This document shows, piece after piece, positions 5,335 to 7,083 of a DNA stretch of 7,083 bases. The notes beneath the pieces are model-generated. The model saw nothing but the letters and a program-made list of their open reading frames with translations, was not told the DNA's origin and did no database searches. The position numbers and the translations under genes were made by a program. The DNA is from JAWLCA01 sp050485905 (GTDB lineage Bacteria; Pseudomonadota; Alphaproteobacteria; Rhodobacterales; Rhodobacteraceae), in the NCBI GenBank assembly GCA_050485905.1, contig JBJHCH010000147.1:1-7083 (forward strand), given 5' to 3'. The number at the start of each line of letters is the position of its first letter. Position 1 is the stretch's first letter.

Positions 5335-6744
5335 ATGAACTCCCCGGTATTTCTCTCGGACATCGCCGCGGCCCGTGCGTGCCGAATTCTTCTGGCCGGG
5401 CTGCTGGCTTTGGGCAGCGGTGTGCTGTCGGCGCAGACCAGCATCAACGACTACGGCATACACCATCGCGGCAGCGTCATCGGCGATGACGTTCTCTACA
5501 GCATCGGTGGCGGGCGGGCCGTGTCGATGGGGCCGGTCGGCCAGATGCAGTCCATCGGTGTGGGTATCGGCTGGAACAGCAATTTGATCTGCGGCGACAT
5601 GAGCCTGACCACCACGCTGCAGAACCAGCTCAACGGCATCACACAGGGCTTTCAAGCGATCATGAGCAACGTGATCCAGAATGCCACGGCTGCCGTGGCG
5701 TCGCTGCCGGCGCTGATCATCCAGCGTGCCGATCCCGGCCTGTACAACTTGCTGACCAACGGCATCCTGCAAGCACGGCTCGACTTCGACCGCAGCAAGC
5801 TCACTTGCCGCGCGATCGCCAATCGGATGGCCGACGCGGCGGGCGGTCAACTCGGCTGGGACCAGTTGGCCGAGGGCATGGCGCTCAAGCAGGCCGTGGC
5901 CAGCACCGACGCCGTATCGGCGATCGAACAGGCCGAGACCAGTCGCGGCAACGACGGCGTGCCCTGGGTCGGCGGCAGCAACGCCGGCGGTGCAGGACAA
6001 AACCCCATCCGCGTGGTCAGCGACGTGACCCGCGCCGGCTACAACCTGCTCAACGGCCGCGGCGCGACCGATACCGCGCCGATCGACAGCATCACCTGCG
6101 GCAATCGCCTGAGCTGCCAGACCTGGCCTTCTCCCCAAGCCGCCACCGATTGGGCAACCCGCGTGCTGGGCGAGCAAGAGCACCGGACCTGCGATGGCTG
6201 CCTCAAGACCCAGGCGACCGCCGGCGTCGGCCTGACGCCGCTGATTCAGGAAGAGTACGAGACCAGGCTGGAGGCGCTGCGGGATCTGGTGACGGGTGCC
6301 AGCGCGACCACGTTCGAGAACCTGGAGGCGGCCGGCAGCGCTTCACTGCCGATCACGCGCGGTGTCATCGAGGCGCTGCGCGACGAACCGGACCAGGATG
6401 TGCTCGCGCGGCGCCTAGCCTCCGAAGTCGCGTTGGCCAGCGTGCTGGAGAAGGCCCTGTTGTTGCAGCGGACGCTGCTGGCTGGCCGCAAGGAGCCCAA
6501 CGTCGCGGCCAACCAGCTCGCACAGGATGCCATCGCACACGAAAGCAGCCTGCTGGAACAGGAGATCAACAACCTCAAGACCGAACTGGACCTGCGGCGC
6601 GAACTGGCGGCGAATTCGCCCATGGCGATCATCCAGCGGCACGGTACGCGCAGCGCCGGCTCGCGCGGCATCTACCAGGGCGACACCGAACGCGATCGCC
6701 TCGACGCCATCCAGCGGCCGCAGAACCCCGGCAATCCGCCATGA
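5335..6744 (+). CDS. ICE transfer protein, PFL_4711 family (TIGR03755-type), possibly TraH-like
   Basis: The 469-residue product has a signal peptide (hydrophobic 17-32, L-S-A then Q34). The early mature part, Y-S-I-G-G-G-R (55-61) and G-V-G-I-G-W-N-S-N-L-I-C-G-D (75-88), is characteristic of this ICE family. Cysteines in the mature chain are at 86, 158, 255, 261, 286 and 289, the last two as C-D-G-C. A glycine-rich stretch lies at 213-222. The region about 355-425 is predicted helical by eye, and 403-425 has heptad-like leucines suggesting a coiled coil. By position after a TraU-like protein and by cysteine content it may be the counterpart of F TraH, an outer-membrane-associated pilus assembly factor; this is inference from context. 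ATG 5335 has GAGGA (5323-5327) seven bases upstream; the frame extends back to 5215, but that would overlap the previous gene and lose the signal peptide. The stop overlaps the next start (ATGA, 6741). Confidence 0.88.
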   Translation: MNSPVFLSDIAAARACRILLAGLLALGSGVLSAQTSINDYGIHHRGSVIGDDVLYSIGGGRAVSMGPVGQMQSIGVGIGWNSNLICGDMSLTTTLQNQLNGITQGFQAIMSNVIQNATAAVASLPALIIQRADPGLYNLLTNGILQARLDFDRSKLTCRAIANRMADAAGGQLGWDQLAEGMALKQAVASTDAVSAIEQAETSRGNDGVPWVGGSNAGGAGQNPIRVVSDVTRAGYNLLNGRGATDTAPIDSITCGNRLSCQTWPSPQAATDWATRVLGEQEHRTCDGCLKTQATAGVGLTPLIQEEYETRLEALRDLVTGASATTFENLEAAGSASLPITRGVIEALRDEPDQDVLARRLASEVALASVLEKALLLQRTLLAGRKEPNVAANQLAQDAIAHESSLLEQEINNLKTELDLRRELAANSPMAIIQRHGTRSAGSRGIYQGDTERDRLDAIQRPQNPGNPP

Positions 6745-7083
6745 GGATCGGGCTACCGAAGTGGCTGTTCAACCGGCAACTCGGACGCACGCTGGGATGG
6801 ATTGCGCTGATCGTGTTCGTCGCCGTGGTCGTCAATCTCGTCGGCATTCGCCTCGTCGGTGACGCGAACACCTGGAGCCGGTGGCTGGACGAGCATGCCG
6901 GCTACTTCCTCGTCTGGCGGTTGTGCCTGTATGGCGCCACGGCCTACGGGTGGATGTGGATGCGTCGCCGCCTCCGGGAACGCGACACATCCCGCGAAGC
7001 GCATCAGCGCCTGCTGCGCGCGGAGGTCGGCGCCGTCGCCGCCATCGTGCTGCTCGAAATCAGCGTGCTGCTGCGACAACCGT
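6741..7083 (+). CDS. Small ICE inner-membrane protein (3' partial)
   Basis: The frame opens at ATG 6741, overlapping the previous stop by four bases, and stays open to the right edge, giving 114 visible residues and no stop. Three hydrophobic segments are visible: about 20-38, 55-74 and 97-111. A basic, charged stretch (75-90, with several Arg) lies between the second and third, and the N-terminus has Lys7, Arg12 and Arg16, which favours a cytoplasmic N-terminus by the positive-inside rule. There is no cleavable-looking signal. GAGG for ribosome binding is not evident, so coupling to the gene before is likely. In this ICE family a short membrane protein of about 120 residues usually stands here, before a large TraG-N-like mating-pair protein; that next gene is outside the window. 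Its exact function is unknown. Confidence 0.78.
   Translation, partial: MRIGLPKWLFNRQLGRTLGWIALIVFVAVVVNLVGIRLVGDANTWSRWLDEHAGYFLVWRLCLYGATAYGWMWMRRRLRERDTSREAHQRLLRAEVGAVAAIVLLEISVLLRQP

Noticed and set aside
5317..6183. A 288-codon - strand frame opposite the PFL_4711-type gene
   Set aside because: It shows the same compositional shadow pattern; the sense strand has a signal peptide and family motifs.
1..7083. A defence, CRISPR or toxin-antitoxin system
   Set aside because: No repeat-spacer array, nuclease, toxin-antitoxin pair or other defence gene is visible. All genes fit ICE transfer, RadC or chromate resistance.

Overview
The window is GC-rich DNA with all genes on the + strand. It reads as part of the conjugative transfer region of a proteobacterial integrative and conjugative element (ICE) of the genomic-island type, the family of ICEclc, PFGI-1 and PAGI-type islands. 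A Pseudomonas, Xanthomonas/Stenotrophomonas or Burkholderia-like host is plausible, but the genus cannot be fixed from this sequence. There is no rRNA, tRNA, CRISPR array, transposase or integrase.

Layout. (1) 1-626: the 3' part of a periplasmic DsbA-like thioredoxin gene, cut by the left edge. (2) 627-830: a non-coding leader dense in inverted repeats, including a possible pseudoknot and a hairpin that buries the ribosome binding site of the next gene. It fits a radC-type cis-regulatory RNA. (3) 831-1325: a short RadC (JAB/JAMM) gene with a clear intrinsic terminator at 1332-1356. (4) 1357-3748: a chrB-chrA chromate-resistance operon with its own AT-rich promoter and a candidate operator, sitting as cargo inside the transfer region. 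(5) 3749-3930: a gap with three inverted repeats and no gene. (6) 3931-7083: a tightly packed set of ICE transfer genes (PFL_4709-, PFL_4710/TraU-like- and PFL_4711-type proteins, then a small three-helix membrane protein cut by the right edge). These are joined by 4-base stop/start overlaps or a 10-base gap.

How the parts fit. The four genes at the right would build periplasmic and inner-membrane parts of the mating-pair apparatus. The TraU-like and PFL_4711-type proteins carry many cysteines after their signal peptides, and the DsbA-like protein at the left end is a natural candidate to oxidise them. ChrA would export chromate, with ChrB as its regulator; this is a selectable benefit for the host rather than a transfer function. 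RadC here lacks the N-terminal helix-hairpin-helix domain of chromosomal RadC, and its role in ICEs is not settled.

The protein-coding content is familiar. The parts most worth a second look are the structured leader before radC, the near-leaderless chrB promoter with three copies of one hexamer, and the inverted repeats between chrA and the transfer operon.
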